A stretch of 64,000 nucleotides of DNA from Chitinophaga sedimenti (GTDB lineage Bacteria > Bacteroidota > Bacteroidia > Chitinophagales > Chitinophagaceae): positions 1,798,001-1,862,000 of the forward strand of contig NZ_JAKUKA010000001.1 of the NCBI RefSeq assembly GCF_023156195.1. Reading direction: 5' to 3'. The notes beneath the pieces are model-generated. The model saw only the letters and a list, made by a program, of their open reading frames with translations, was not told the DNA's origin and ran no database searches. The translations under genes were made by a program, and so were the position numbers. Shown piece by piece: positions 1-10,026 of this stretch. Position 1 is the stretch's first letter. Each line of letters begins with the position of its first letter.

Positions 1-799
1 CAGGTGCGCAGAGTGACGGCGGACGGCGTTTTGCTGACCACGGCAAAGGATAAACGGAAACCCATGCCGGCTGGTGCTCACAAACCGATGTTAAGCGGGC
101 TGTTTGGCAATATGAAGTTCCCGTTCCATGCAGATTCAATGCTGGTGCGTGATGCGTTGGTATTGACCGAAGAAACTTCTCCCAAAACGAAGATGACCAG
201 CCACATCCCGGTGGAGCATATTAACGTGCTGGCGCGGAATGTGGGTAGCAGGCGGCCTGCGGGACAGGACAGCCTCATCCTGGGAGGCGCAGCTGCAATT
301 ATTTAACAACGAAGTGCGTAAACTCTATTATAACGAGTCGTACAGCGATTCGCTGGCCGGCTTTACCATGCAGGTAGCGGTGGCGCCGATGCACCTGCCG
401 CACCTGACGAAGATGACAACGCCGCTGGCGGGCATCGGTGTGAGCAGAGGCGAAGCGGATACACTGTACTACCAGGTCCATGGCAACAAATACGCGGCAG
501 TGGGCACGATGAATTTTGTGTATGATAAGTTGCGCATACGGATGCTGGCGCTACCCGACACGAGCAAAAACAACCTGGTACTGCGCCTTAAAAATTGGGC
601 GGCCAACAGCCTGGTATTACGCAAGCATAACGAAAAGCCCGTGTTTATCTTTATCGATCGCGATCCGGACAAGATGTTCCTGAACTACTGGATCAAAAGC
701 ACCCTGCGTGGATTAATGGCCAGCGCTGGCCTTAAAAACAACAAAAAAGCATTCTTCCGCTGGGCCCGGAAAAATGAAGAATACAAATTACCTCAATAA
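1..799 (+). CDS. C-terminal part of a large uncharacterised protein (5' end outside window, one frameshift)
   Basis: The frame is open from the first base, so the gene starts upstream of the window. The reading passes from frame 1 to frame 2 somewhere between about 240 and 300, consistent with a one-base indel. The last ~160 residues are rich in beta-type alternation (QVAVAPMHLPHLTKM, TMNFVYDKLRIRML) and end in a basic tail (KNNKKAFFRWARKNEEYK). This style resembles the C-termini of large AsmA-like envelope proteins of Bacteroidota, but I see no diagnostic motif, so no function is assigned. The stop lies 40 bases before the next gene's likely start, so the two may be cotranscribed. Confidence 0.6.
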
Positions 800-839
800 C
801 ATTTGCAACATTATTGCATTTTGTCTTATCTTTGGCATT

Positions 840-1733
840 ATGCAACAATACGACGTGATTATCGTAGGCGGCAGTTATGCCGGCCTTTCCGGCGCCATGG
901 CCCTTGGCCGCTCTCTGCGGACTACATTGGTCATAGATGGTGGCGATCCCTGTAATAAACAAACGCCCCATTCTCATAATTTCATTACCCATGATGGCGA
1001 TACGCCCGCCGAAATTGCGCAACTGGCGCGGAAGCAGGTAGCGGCTTACCCTACCGTGAGCTTTCTGCAGGGCAATGTAACGGATGTAAAGCCCGGCTTT
1101 ATTGTTACAACGGCCGACGGTCAGCAATTTCAGGCAAAGAAGCTATTATTCGCCACAGGCATCAGGGATATGATGCCCGATAACATTAAAGGCATTGCCG
1201 AGTGCTGGGGAATTACGGTGATCCATTGCCCCTACTGCCACGGTTACGAAGTGCGCGGGCAGGCAACCGGCATCATGGCCAACGGCGATATGGCTTTTGA
1301 ATTCGCCAAACTGATCAACAACCTGACAAAAAAGCTGACCCTATTTACGAACGGCCCGAGCACCATCGATCCGGAAAAGGAAGCGAAGCTGAAAGCCCGT
1401 GGCATCCACATCAACCCGAAGGCAATAGCGGAAGTGGTACACGAGCAGGGAAAGATAAGCAGCATTGTGTTCAAAGACGGCAGCAGCGAGCCTTTGCAGG
1501 CACTGTATGCGAAACTGCCTTTTGAGCAGAAAACGAAGCTCCCGGAGCAGCTTGGCTGTTCTTTGGATGAGCACGGGTTTATTATAGTGGACGGATTTTC
1601 CAAGACGAATGTGCCGGGGATTTATGCGGCAGGGGATAATACCACGATGTTCCGCAGCGTGGCGAATGCTATAGCTATGGGCAACAAGGCCGGGGCGATG
1701 ATTAATAAGGAGTTGGTGGATGATACATTTTAG
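840..1733 (+). CDS. Thioredoxin-reductase-like NAD(P)/FAD-dependent oxidoreductase
   Basis: About 297 residues. The N-terminus carries an FAD-binding Rossmann motif (YDVIIVGGSYAGLSGA) directly after the chosen ATG. An upstream in-frame ATG at 774 would add 22 residues before this motif, so 840 is preferred. A CPYC pair (Cys130 and Cys133, in HCPYCHGYE) matches the redox dithiol of low-molecular-weight thioredoxin-reductase relatives. A second FAD motif appears near the C-terminus (GIYAAGDNT). The family transfers electrons from NAD(P)H through FAD to a disulfide substrate; the partner here is unknown. The gene is intact and convergent with the ExbD-like gene, overlapping it by 32 bases. Confidence 0.88.
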   Translation: MQQYDVIIVGGSYAGLSGAMALGRSLRTTLVIDGGDPCNKQTPHSHNFITHDGDTPAEIAQLARKQVAAYPTVSFLQGNVTDVKPGFIVTTADGQQFQAKKLLFATGIRDMMPDNIKGIAECWGITVIHCPYCHGYEVRGQATGIMANGDMAFEFAKLINNLTKKLTLFTNGPSTIDPEKEAKLKARGIHINPKAIAEVVHEQGKISSIVFKDGSSEPLQALYAKLPFEQKTKLPEQLGCSLDEHGFIIVDGFSKTNVPGIYAAGDNTTMFRSVANAIAMGNKAGAMINKELVDDTF

Positions 1734-2133
1734 CACTTACTATTAAGTCGACTTTATGCACGCCTGCGGCCTTTAGCGTTTGCATGACCTTGTGGATGTG
1801 CTTGAACGAAGTGCGTGCATCCGCCCTTATACAAAAACGGCTATTTTTCGACGCGTTCGCCAGCCAGGGATACAAATCCTGCGGGAGCGGCTTAAATGCC
1901 CGTTCATCGAGCGCGGGCTGCAACCAGCAGCGGCCATAGCGGTCAATGGAGATGTACATTTCATGAGCGCTTCCACCACCATGGCTTTGCGCCACCGCGT
2001 ATTGAATATCGATGGTGCTAAGCGGCTTCCATTTGCTGCCCATCATCATAAACATTACTACAAGAAAGGCCATATCGGCCATAGGCGCCAGATCAATCTG
2101 TACTTGCCGTCTTATTAGAAGCGAGCGGGGCAT
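1702..2133 (-). CDS. ExbD/TolR-family membrane protein (orphan)
   Basis: About 143 residues. A short cytoplasmic stretch (RRQVQIDLAPMADMAF) is followed by one transmembrane helix and a periplasmic domain, the ExbD/TolR arrangement. The Asp after APMA near the start of the helix matches the conserved proton-relay Asp of the family. I start at the ATG at 2133 (MPRSLLIRR), which fits ExbD starts; ATGs at 2145 and 2178 are also in frame. The C-terminus is short and ends in a Pro-rich tail. No ExbB/TolQ or TonB gene is adjacent, which is unusual because ExbD normally works in an ExbB-ExbD motor. A strong inverted repeat covers the start region. Confidence 0.75.
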   Translation of the reverse strand: MPRSLLIRRQVQIDLAPMADMAFLVVMFMMMGSKWKPLSTIDIQYAVAQSHGGGSAHEMYISIDRYGRCWLQPALDERAFKPLPQDLYPWLANASKNSRFCIRADARTSFKHIHKVMQTLKAAGVHKVDLIVSAKMYHPPTPY

Positions 2134-2164
2134 CTTAAGAAACATTTTCCTTAAGATGCCCCGC
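2125..2164 (-). repeat. Perfect 15-bp inverted repeat across the ExbD-like start
   Basis: Arms at 2125-2139 and 2150-2164 (gcggggcatcttaag and its complement) are perfect, with a 10-base loop. On the minus strand the element lies between the map stop (2185) and the ExbD-like start, so the hairpin contains possible start codons at 2145 and 2133. No T-run follows on either strand. It could be a Rho-independent-like processing or attenuation hairpin that sets downstream expression. Confidence 0.7.
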
Positions 2165-2184
2165 TTCGTTATTTCCATATAAGT

Positions 2185-2949
2185 TTAGTTCCAGATGCCG
2201 TTACTTTCCGTCAGGATGATCGGCCTGCCGTCGGTTACCACGATCGTATGCTCATGTTGCGCCACGAAGCTGTTGTCGCGGGCCTTGAGCGTCCAGCCAT
2301 CGGATTGCGTGTAGGCATAGCTGGCGTTGGTGGAAATGAAGGTTTCGATAGCCACCACACTGTTCTTCTTAAAACGTTCGCGGTTAAAGCGATCGTAGAA
2401 GCAGGCAATTTCATGCGGTTCTTCGTGCAGGGCGCGCCCTACACCATGTCCCGTCAGGTTTTTGATTACCCGGTAACCGGCTTTACGGGCCTCATTTTCG
2501 ATGAGCCTGCCAATTTCGGCAATACGCACGCCACCGCGTATATGATGGATCGCTTTGTGCAAAATCAGCTTGGAAGTATCTACCAGTTTGCTGTGTTGAT
2601 GAATATCCTCTCCCAGTATAAAAGAGCCGCCATTATCGGCCCAGAAACCGCCCAGCTCCGCAGAAACATCTACATTTATAAGGTCGCCTTCCTGCAAAAT
2701 TGTTTTGTCGGAGGGCATGCCATGCGCAATTTCATTATTAACACTGATACACGTCCAGCCCGGAAAACCGTATGTTAACCTGGGCGCGGAGCGGGCGCCG
2801 TATTGTTGAAGCAGCGTGCCGCCGTATTCGTCGAGTTCTTTGGTAGTCATACCCGGACGGGCGTACGCGCGCATCTGGCTAAGGGTTTTTCCGACCGCAT
2901 CGCTAATCTTCTGCATTCCCAGTAATTCTTCCTGCGTTGATATGGACAT
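2185..2949 (-). CDS. map: Methionine aminopeptidase, type I
   Basis: 254 residues, the normal length for type I enzymes. It removes the initiator methionine from nascent proteins in the cytoplasm. All five dinuclear metal ligands are visible: Asp94 (INVDVS), Asp105 (FWADNG), His168 (LTGHGVGR), Glu202 (AIETF) and Glu233 (QHEHT). The substrate-contacting His76 lies in IAHGMPS. The gene is intact, starts with ATG at 2949 and is followed 52 bases later by the ExbD-like gene on the same strand. The ~100 bases upstream, shared with the divergent luciferase-like gene, should hold both promoters. Confidence 0.95.
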   Translation of the reverse strand: MSISTQEELLGMQKISDAVGKTLSQMRAYARPGMTTKELDEYGGTLLQQYGARSAPRLTYGFPGWTCISVNNEIAHGMPSDKTILQEGDLINVDVSAELGGFWADNGGSFILGEDIHQHSKLVDTSKLILHKAIHHIRGGVRIAEIGRLIENEARKAGYRVIKNLTGHGVGRALHEEPHEIACFYDRFNRERFKKNSVVAIETFISTNASYAYTQSDGWTLKARDNSFVAQHEHTIVVTDGRPIILTESNGIWN

Positions 2950-3050
2950 AAGCTAATGGATTAGGCTCCGAAGATAGTAAATATCCTCCTTTCCAGCTAA
3001 AGACCAGCGTAAGCGGAATGTTATTAAATTTACAACTGAAAACAGATACA

Positions 3051-4063
3051 GTGGGAAAGCATCAACTTAAACTCAGTGTTCTTGACCAGTCTATCGTCCG
3101 GAAAGGCGGCACGGCAAAACAGGCACTGGAAGAAACGATCATCACGGCGAAACGTGCGGAAGAATTAGGCTATCATCGCTTCTGGGTGTCGGAGCATCAT
3201 GGCAGCAGCTCCATTGCGGGTTCTGCGCCGGAACTGTTAATGGTGAAGCTGGCCGACGAAACAACGTCTATCCGCATCGGGTCGGGCGGCATCATGTTAC
3301 CGAATCACAGCGCGTTGAAGGTAGCGGAGAATTTCCGCATGCTCGAAACGCTTTTTCCCGGCCGCATTGACCTGGGAATGGGCCGTGCGCCGGGGGCGAT
3401 CGTATTCATGCGGCGCTTCTCAATCCCTCTAACGACTTTGCGGAAAATAGTTACCTGGAACAGCTGGAGCACCTGCAACACTATTTCCGCGATTCCGCTA
3501 AAACACAATATGGACCCGTATTGGCCGTGCCACAGGCAGCAACTGTTCCCGCACAATGGATATTGAGCTCCAGCGGCGACAGTGCCCGCATTGCCGCCAG
3601 GTTTGGGATGGGATTGGCCATCGCAAAATTTATTAATGGTCAGGCCCCGCCAGAGATCGTTGATATATACCGCAACAAATTCAAAGGTTCTGAGCGCTTT
3701 CCGGAGCCGCATGCAATTTTGTCGATTACGGTGCTGTGTGGCGAAACGGAGCAGATAGCCCATGAGATGCGCGCGCAGACGGACTATCGTCTTTTACAAT
3801 TTGAAAAAGGCAATTTTGAGCAGCCCGGTGGTTACGATTCGATTAAAGACGTGGTGTACTCGCCGGAAGAACAGGCACGTATCCGACATAACCGCCACCG
3901 CATGATCGCCGGCACGAAAGACCAGGTGAAAGAGCAGCTGCAGGCGCTTGCCGATGCGTTTGATGTAGACGAAATTGTAGTGGCCACGATGACATATTCT
4001 TTTGAACAACGCCTTCGCTCCTTTGAGTTGCTGGCAGAAGCATTTGACTTACCTACTTCATGA
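3051..4063 (+). CDS. Luciferase-like monooxygenase (LLM class flavin-dependent oxidoreductase), frameshifted
   Basis: The protein starts like family members (KHQLKLSVLDQSIVRKGG). I favour GTG at 3051; an in-frame ATG at 3018 would add 11 residues. Family motifs include WVSEHHG, the core GSGGIMLPNHS, and LFPGRIDLGMGRAPG. The frame is lost in a G run at 3392-3396. With six Gs the protein continues GRAPGGDRIHAALLNPS and runs to the stop at 4063 without further problems, about 337 residues. These proteins use reduced FMN or F420-like flavins; the substrate is unknown. The stop overlaps the start of the CLC gene (ATGA), indicating translational coupling. Confidence 0.85.
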
Positions 4064-5295
4064 AAAAAGCCACTTCGTTACTTTTCCATCTTATAAAATG
4101 GACTTTACTATCCATTCCCATTGCAATGCTGGCCGGTTCGCTGGTCGCGCTTTTTCTCTGGCTGCTCGACGAAGCAACTACCCTTCGCCTGCAACAACCG
4201 TGGCTACTGTATCTGCTGCCATTAGCAGGCATTGGCATCCACTTCCTGTATAAGAAATCAGGTAAGAATGCGGAAGCCGGTAACAACCTGGTGCTTGAAG
4301 AAATACACCAGCCCGGCGCCGGTGTGCCCGCCCGTATGGCGCCTTTAGTATTGGCCACGACCGTCATCACCCACCTGTTCGGCGGCTCGGCGGGGCGTGA
4401 AGGTACTGCGGTACAAATTGGCGGCAGCATGGCCGACTGGCTCTCCCGCCTCATCAAACTGACCGCGGAAGACCGCCGTATTTTACTGATGTGCGGTATT
4501 GCCGCCGGCTTTGGTGCGGTATTCGGAACTCCACTGACCGGCGCGGTGTTCGCCATGGAAGTACTGGCCATTGGCGCCATGCGCTACGATGCACTGGTGC
4601 CATGTTTAGCGGCCAGCGTATTCGCCGATCTCGTTTGCTCCGAGTGGGGCATCCATCATACCCAATACCAGATTGCCACACCTTTTATCAAAGACCTCAG
4701 CCTGGCGGGCTTCCTGCTGCTCGGCAAAGTGATCATCGCAGGGGTAAGCTCAGGTCTCGCGGCGCGATTGTTTTCCATATCCATGCACACGGTGAAAAAA
4801 CTGGCGGTCCAGTATATTCGTCCGGCCTGGCTAGCGCCGGGAGTTGGCGGCGTGATCGTAATTGCTTTATGCTGGGTTCTCGGCACGCGGGACTATATTG
4901 GCCTTGGCGTAACCGGCAACATCAGTATCACCGCGGCTTTCCATGAGGGCGGCGCGGAAACTTTCAGCTGGCTCTGGAAACTCATTTTCACCGTAATTAC
5001 CCTCGCCATGGGTTTTAAAGGCGGTGAAGTAACACCCTTGTTTTTCATTGGCGCCACTTTAGGCAATACGATCGCTTTGCTGATGGGCGCCCCGGTAGAT
5101 CTTTTTGCCGGCCTGTGTTTCATCGCCGTATTTGCCGGGGCGACCAACACCCCGATCGCCTGTACGTTGATGGGCGCGGAATTGTTCGGCACCCAGCACA
5201 TCCTGTTCTTTGCAGTAGCCTGTTTTACCGCGTACTACTTTAGCGGACAGTCGGGCATTTACACCGCACAACGGACAGCACTGCCCAAACTGTAG
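4060..5295 (+). CDS. CLC-family anion antiporter, probable fluoride/proton type
   Basis: 411 residues with about ten hydrophobic segments, in the inner membrane. The family signature region reads GSAGREGTAVQIGGSMAD, and an upstream motif EAGNNLVLEEIH replaces the GSGIP-type motif of chloride CLCs. A later segment reads GFKGGEVTPLFFIGATLGN. As I recall the family, the GNN motif and GGEVTPLFFIGATLGN type are typical of the CLC-F (EriC-F) subgroup that exports fluoride in exchange for protons. That specificity is inference. No fluoride riboswitch is expected because the gene is translationally coupled (ATGA overlap at 4060-4063) to the luciferase-like gene. The gene is intact. Confidence 0.85.
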   Translation: MKKATSLLFHLIKWTLLSIPIAMLAGSLVALFLWLLDEATTLRLQQPWLLYLLPLAGIGIHFLYKKSGKNAEAGNNLVLEEIHQPGAGVPARMAPLVLATTVITHLFGGSAGREGTAVQIGGSMADWLSRLIKLTAEDRRILLMCGIAAGFGAVFGTPLTGAVFAMEVLAIGAMRYDALVPCLAASVFADLVCSEWGIHHTQYQIATPFIKDLSLAGFLLLGKVIIAGVSSGLAARLFSISMHTVKKLAVQYIRPAWLAPGVGGVIVIALCWVLGTRDYIGLGVTGNISITAAFHEGGAETFSWLWKLIFTVITLAMGFKGGEVTPLFFIGATLGNTIALLMGAPVDLFAGLCFIAVFAGATNTPIACTLMGAELFGTQHILFFAVACFTAYYFSGQSGIYTAQRTALPKL

Positions 5296-5366
5296 CTTTC
5301 GTACTGCGGTGCGCAAACGAAAATGTTTACTATTTTTGTGAACCCCAATTTTAGAAAAGAACGATT

Positions 5367-6059
5367 ATGATTAAAGTAATAGCATTCGACGCAGACGATA
5401 CATTATGGGTAAATGAGCCCTACTTCCAGGAAACCGAATACAAATTATGCGCCCTGTTGGAGGACTATCTTCCGCATCACTCCATAGAACGCGAACTGTT
5501 GCAGACGGAGATCGCCAACCTGAAGCTGTATGGCTATGGGATCAAAGCATTTATCCTGTCAATGATCGAAACAGCGATCCGTGTGAGCGATGGCCGTGCA
5601 CCCATTACCGTTGTGCAACAAATCATGGATTTTGGGAAGGAAATGCTGCAAAAGCCTGTAGAATTACTGGACGGCATTGAGGACACGCTTAAAGCACTGA
5701 AGGGCAATTACCGCCTGGTAGTAGCTACAAAGGGCGATCTGCTGGACCAGGAACGCAAATTGAAAAAGTCGGGCCTGGAGCATTATTTCCATCACATCGA
5801 AATCATGTCGGATAAACAGGAAGCCGATTACTTAAAACTGATCCGTCACCTCGATATTAAACCCGAAGAATTTCTCATGATCGGCAACTCGCTGAAGTCC
5901 GACGTACTGCCCGTACTGGGTATTGGCGGCCATGGGATCCATATCCCCTATCACATTACCTGGGAAATCGAACGGGTGGATGTGGTGGTAGAACACGAGA
6001 ACTTCCGCTCCTGCGCAACGATTATGGAAGTTTTACCTTTACTCTCCGGCGTTTCGTAA
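5367..6059 (+). CDS. HAD-superfamily hydrolase
   Basis: 230 residues, cytosolic. Motif I is FDADDTLW, with the nucleophile Asp and the +2 Asp. Motif II/III is seen in RLVVATKGD, and motif IV in MIGNSLKSDVLP, whose Lys-Ser-Asp closes the active site. A helical cap lies between motif I and motif II (residues ~20-95). This is a subfamily I HAD phosphatase, similar in layout to YjjG or phosphoglycolate phosphatase; the substrate cannot be read from sequence. ATG at 5367 is preceded by a 71-base gap after the CLC gene, so it may have its own promoter. A terminator follows. Confidence 0.88.
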   Translation: MIKVIAFDADDTLWVNEPYFQETEYKLCALLEDYLPHHSIERELLQTEIANLKLYGYGIKAFILSMIETAIRVSDGRAPITVVQQIMDFGKEMLQKPVELLDGIEDTLKALKGNYRLVVATKGDLLDQERKLKKSGLEHYFHHIEIMSDKQEADYLKLIRHLDIKPEEFLMIGNSLKSDVLPVLGIGGHGIHIPYHITWEIERVDVVVEHENFRSCATIMEVLPLLSGVS

Positions 6060-6082
6060 AACGCCTGTCGATACGGCAAACT

Positions 6083-6115
6083 AAAGACCGGCGTTGAAAT
6101 ACACCGGTCTTTTTT
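6083..6115 (+). terminator. Intrinsic terminator after the HAD gene
   Basis: Arms aaagaccgg and ccggtcttt form a 9-bp stem followed by a run of T on the plus strand. It separates the HAD gene from dinB. Confidence 0.8.
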
Positions 6116-6145
6116 ATGCATCAAATGATTAGCTAACTTCGCGCT

Positions 6146-7219
6146 ATGCATCGCAAGATCATCCATATTGACATGGACGCATTCTACGCCTCCGTAGAGC
6201 AGCGCGACAACCCGGAATACCGCGGCAAACCCATCGTGGTCGGTGGTTCGCCGGATGGCCGGGGCGGCGTGGTGGCGACGGCCAGTTATGAGGCGCGGAA
6301 GTTTGGTATCCGGTCGGCGATGCCTTCGAAAAGAGCGGTGCAGTTATGTCCACATGTTATTTTTGTGCGCCCGCGTTTTGCAGCCTACAAAGAAGTGTCG
6401 CAACAGGTACGCGAGATTTTCCGGCGTTACACCGATTTAATTGAGCCACTGTCGCTCGATGAAGCATATCTCGACGTGACAAAAAACAAGCGCAATATGA
6501 CGTCCGCCATTGCGATCGCGCAGGAAATACGGGCGGCGATCAGGGAAGAGTTGCAGCTCACCGCTTCCGCCGGCGTTTCGATTAATAAATTCGTGGCGAA
6601 GATAGCGTCAGACATGAATAAGCCCGATGGGCTTACATTCATTGATCCTGCACAGATCGAAACCTTCATGGAGCAACTGCCGGTAGAAAAGTTCTTTGGC
6701 GTAGGCAAGGTGACGGCGGACAAAATGAACCGGATGCAGCTCTTCACCGGCGCGGATCTGAAGAAGCTGACCGAAGATGAATTATCGCGCTACTTCGGTA
6801 AAACAGGCCGCTTCTTTTTCCGCATCGTGCGGGGCATCGACGACCGCGAAGTACAGCCGCACCGCGAAACAAAGTCGCTCGGCGCCGAGGACACGTTCGC
6901 GTACGACTTAACGGACCAGGACGACATGAACGCCGAGCTGGACAAAATTGCCCGCACGGTGTTCGACCGCCTGCAACGTTATGGGCTAAAGGGCCGTACA
7001 GTCACCCTTAAAGTGAAGTACGCCGACTTCCGGCAGATCACGCGCAATCACTCCTTCTTCTCCCCCATTGGTGACCTGGACACGATCGCCGCAACCGCCA
7101 AAGACCTGTTGGCAAAAACGGGCCTGGAGGACGTCAAAATCCGCTTACTGGGCATTACCCTGTCCAACTTCGGAGAAGGCCCGTCTAAGCCGGAAACAGG
7201 CCAGTTATCGCTTTTTTAG
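6146..7219 (+). CDS. dinB: DNA polymerase IV (Y-family translesion polymerase)
   Basis: 357 residues, full length and intact. The Y-family catalytic carboxylates are present: Asp9 in IIHIDMDAFYASVEQ, and Asp105/Glu106 in PLSLDEAYLD. The palm is followed by the helix-hairpin-helix thumb (FFGVGKVTADKM) and the little-finger domain (GRTVTLKVKYADF). The C-terminus ends QLSLF, a clear sliding-clamp binding motif. It performs error-prone bypass synthesis. I see no obvious LexA box in the 30-base gap to the preceding terminator, so SOS control is not shown by the sequence. Confidence 0.95.
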   Translation: MHRKIIHIDMDAFYASVEQRDNPEYRGKPIVVGGSPDGRGGVVATASYEARKFGIRSAMPSKRAVQLCPHVIFVRPRFAAYKEVSQQVREIFRRYTDLIEPLSLDEAYLDVTKNKRNMTSAIAIAQEIRAAIREELQLTASAGVSINKFVAKIASDMNKPDGLTFIDPAQIETFMEQLPVEKFFGVGKVTADKMNRMQLFTGADLKKLTEDELSRYFGKTGRFFFRIVRGIDDREVQPHRETKSLGAEDTFAYDLTDQDDMNAELDKIARTVFDRLQRYGLKGRTVTLKVKYADFRQITRNHSFFSPIGDLDTIAATAKDLLAKTGLEDVKIRLLGITLSNFGEGPSKPETGQLSLF

Positions 7220-7718
7220 GGGCGATCAGCACTCCTTCCCTGACCGGCTATCCGCTTTTCCTCATTAACAATCCACCGCTGTAAAGCCCGTAAATTGCCG
7301 GGATCGCCTGAGGCTGTAAAAACGCCCCGTTATGCCATTACACAAGTAATTGATCCTTATACGATTGTAAGAGGAAGGTAACTAACTGTAACTAAAATAT
7401 AGCTAAATAGCGCTAAAACACTGGGGTTTCAGTTAGGTTTTAGTTACGATCCTGTTAGGATCGTCTTAGGATCCATGCACCGTCCTCCGGCGTTGTTCAG
7501 TCGGCACGCGGTGACCGGAGGTTTACCGGCTTTACCCCGATTCCATCCCCGCTTTTTAGCGCATTCACCACAATTTTCGACAGCATTTGGCACCACTTCC
7601 CTCACCGGGACATCCTGCGCCGGAATTTTCGGATAATGATCCTGTTGCCGGGTGCGGCTGAAAAAGATCCGTCTGCCGGCTAAAATAAAGGGATAAAAAT
7701 TTGGTGGGGAAGTATTAG
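7220..7718 (+). other. Long intergenic leader upstream of metY
   Basis: No convincing gene lies in this ~500-base stretch. It holds several inverted repeats: gtaactaaaa (7388-7397) with ttttagttac (7438-7447), and gatcctgttaggatc (7448-7462). A possible structured RNA lies at 7590-7655, where GCACC and GGUGC could close a multibranch loop containing GGAU/AUCC (7631-7642). Since the next gene makes homocysteine, a sulfur- or methionine-responsive leader is plausible, but I cannot match a known riboswitch consensus. Confidence 0.35.
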
Positions 7719-9107
<1,389 letters not shown>

Positions 9108-9133
9108 GCTTGTATAATATAGTCTTATTTTCA

Positions 9134-9163
9134 GTTCGCAATCGTGAGATTGCGAACTTTTTA
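9134..9163 (+). terminator. Terminator between convergent metY and PAS gene
   Basis: A 10-bp stem (gttcgcaatc, loop gtga, gattgcgaac) is followed by TTTTTATTT on the plus strand. It serves metY and touches the end of the convergent PAS gene. Confidence 0.85.
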
Positions 9164-10005
9164 TTTCATTTCCTCAAACAACCACACATTCCCCTGCCCC
9201 CTCTCACCTCCAGCGGCAACAAGCACACCCTATATTTCGCGGGCTCCGGTCCGCCGACATTCCAGATCCAGTTTTCGGGCACCAGTTCCGGGTTGTTAAA
9301 TATCTCGGCGGCCCGTTCGTTTACTTCGTCGCGGTTTACGAGGCGTGACCGTAATGCTCCCATGGCGTCAGATAATTCCGATGGGGCGTATTCGCCTGTG
9401 TGATGCAGGCCCAGCAGGCGTGCCGCTTTATGATTCACCCAGCCCGGCATGCCATTGCCGTCGATAAATATCACGGCCTGTGGAATAACTTCCAGGATGG
9501 CAGCGAAACGATCACCGGTACGCTGCAGTGTGTTATGCGAATAGCCCTGGTTCAGGATGTCGTTGATGCGCGATTGCGCCAGGGTCACGAAATCACGGAA
9601 GCTCTCGCTGAACTCCTGAGGTCCGCTCCACCCGAATATCATCAGCCGGTGTTTGCCATTACACTCAATAGGCATGATTACCGCGGATGACAACGCCAAT
9701 AGCAGGTGATCGAATACATTATTTTGCGGGATATCGCGCCAGAACACCAGTTCATTGCGGTGCTTCTCCATGAAGCCATCGAGGCGGCTTGGATTAAAAG
9801 CTAAATCCTCCAGGAATGATGGTGTAGCATTTTTGATACGGGCAGTATAGCTGTCCTCCATCACGATCTGCAATGTAAGATAAGCCGAAGTATTACCCCG
9901 CAGTAAATCCAGCACAAAAGGTATAAACAAATCACAGTCGTTCGAAATATCCCACTTGCTGGTATGGTCCATAAATAAAACTGCCTTACGCTCCCAATTG
10001 CTCAC
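9161..10005 (-). CDS. GAF/PAS-domain signalling protein without visible output domain
   Basis: About 280 residues. The N-terminal ~165 residues look like a GAF-type sensor (LLLALSSAVIMPIECNG, LMIFGWSGPQEFSESF). The C-terminal part is a PAS domain (RFAAILEVIPQAVIFIDGNG, then WVNHKAARLLGL). A one-base indel at the C run 9197-9201 truncates the end; adding a base gives GQGNVWLFEEMK and a stop at 9161, a typical PAS strand. No kinase, phosphatase, GGDEF or HTH domain follows. It lies 21 bases behind the RsbQ-like gene on the same strand. In Bacillus, RsbQ hydrolase works with the PAS domain of RsbP, so this PAS protein is probably the partner; what it controls is unknown. Confidence 0.75.
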
Positions 10006-10026
10006 AGTACGGTTTTAGGATGAAAT

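Noticed and set aside
7575..7605. GGTGCCAAAT on the minus strand resembling part of a SAM-I riboswitch
   Set aside because: The 5' half of the riboswitch core is missing and no minus-strand sulfur gene follows.
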